Shown: positions 63,590 to 64,000 of the stretch, one piece after another
How positions within the stretch are numbered: position 1 is the stretch's first letter
Layout: every line of letters starts with the position of its first letter
Assembly (NCBI RefSeq): GCF_021018895.1
Contig: NC_079366.1
Location: 29,825,771-29,889,770, forward strand
Length of the DNA stretch: 64,000 nt
Direction of reading: 5' to 3'
Source: Seriola aureovittata
Taxonomy: Eukaryota > Chordata > Actinopteri > Carangiformes > Carangidae
Translations under genes and position numbers: made by a program
The notes under the pieces: generated by a model
What the model was told of the DNA's origin: nothing
Databases searched by the model: none
The model's input: only the letters and a program-made list of their open reading frames with translations

Positions 63590-64000
63590 AAGCAGGTGTG
63601 AGCTCTTCGTGCTGGCGTCGGCAGTTCCCTCCAAACAAACCAGATCCAGTGTTTCAGACTCGGTGTGTGTGTTTGTGCGGCAGGTGAATCCACACGACTC
63701 GACCCTGCGACTGATCTCCGACATGCGCTGTGTACAAACCCCTCTTTTCATTTTAATTTATTTATGCTACGAAGCTTTCTCTACAGATAGCTCCCTCTGA
63801 TGCTCTATATTTATTTATATGATGTAAATCTCTTCTCCCTAAAGGATGAATCTAAGTGCTGCTATAATCCTGACTCTCTTATTTATTTATTTATTTATTC
63901 ATTCATTAATTGCCCTTAAACTTGTCAAATTTGAATTTATTTTAAGCTTCTGGTCAAAAGTTTTTAAAAGTTTTTTATTGAAATTTGAGCAGCTGAAGAC

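Larger units (their letters stand above)
62305..64000 (+). other. akt3: akt3 3' untranslated region (end not seen)
   Basis: The sequence after the TGA at 62302-62304 has no further AKT exon. It holds A-, T- and TTC-runs (TTC near 62656-62681), a CCT/TCC-rich stretch at 63308-63393, a (CA)n at 63537-63588 and AU-rich clusters of ATTTA pentamers near 63807-63820 and 63878-63905. I saw no convincing AATAAA before the window ends, so the transcript may continue beyond it. The 333-codon open frame at 62465-63466 is low-complexity S/F/K-rich sequence inside this region and is not considered a gene. Confidence 0.6.

Overview
The window is nuclear DNA of a ray-finned fish, most likely an advanced (acanthomorph) teleost. 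Evidence: split genes with GT..AG introns, abundant (CA)n/(GA)n microsatellites, many dispersed repeats of kinds common in such fish, and a near-invariant vertebrate AKT3 protein. Most of the 64 kb is intronic or intergenic. Most long ORFs are open frames through microsatellites or repeats, not genes.

Left part (1-14.5 kb): no confidently named gene. A minus-strand exon at 3940-4006 encodes a signal peptide and ends in a phase-1 donor, so it should start a secreted or membrane protein that continues leftwards. Weaker exon-like segments lie at 142-190 and 12344-12401. The rest is repeats: a 0.6-kb TTGG array, ATT/AAT tracts, SINE/LINE-like fragments and a fold-back element.

14.6-17.75 kb (+): a two-exon gene for a 173-residue single-pass membrane protein resembling SMIM28, with a PPPY motif. 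Its intron holds a 49-bp minisatellite and a truncated copy of a dispersed repeat.

19.1-27.5 kb (-): two neighbouring paralogues of the lysozyme C / alpha-lactalbumin family. Both keep the cysteine framework and exon phases, as far as resolved, and an alpha-lactalbumin-type calcium loop (D-D-D-I-x-D-D-I). Both lack the two lysozyme catalytic acids. Both carry a long insertion just before the Y-G-(I/L)-F-Q strand; in the second gene it is mucin-like, then a polybasic furin-like site, then acidic. This pair is the most unusual thing in the window.

27.5-39.8 kb: no identifiable protein gene. It has LINE fragments, a possible solo LTR, microsatellites, and a series of strong minus-strand splice donors that may be untranslated exons of the second paralogue or a long non-coding RNA.

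39.9-64 kb (+): akt3. A CpG-rich promoter and non-coding exon lead into a 5.7-kb first intron with a 1.4-kb polypurine array. Thirteen coding exons (46521-62304) give a 479-aa kinase with every canonical regulatory residue, followed by a 3'UTR that reaches at least near the window end. The gene is compact; exon sizes, where I remember them, match human AKT3.

No tRNA, rRNA, CRISPR or prokaryotic-type element was seen. The genes do not form a pathway; they are simply neighbours on one chromosome.
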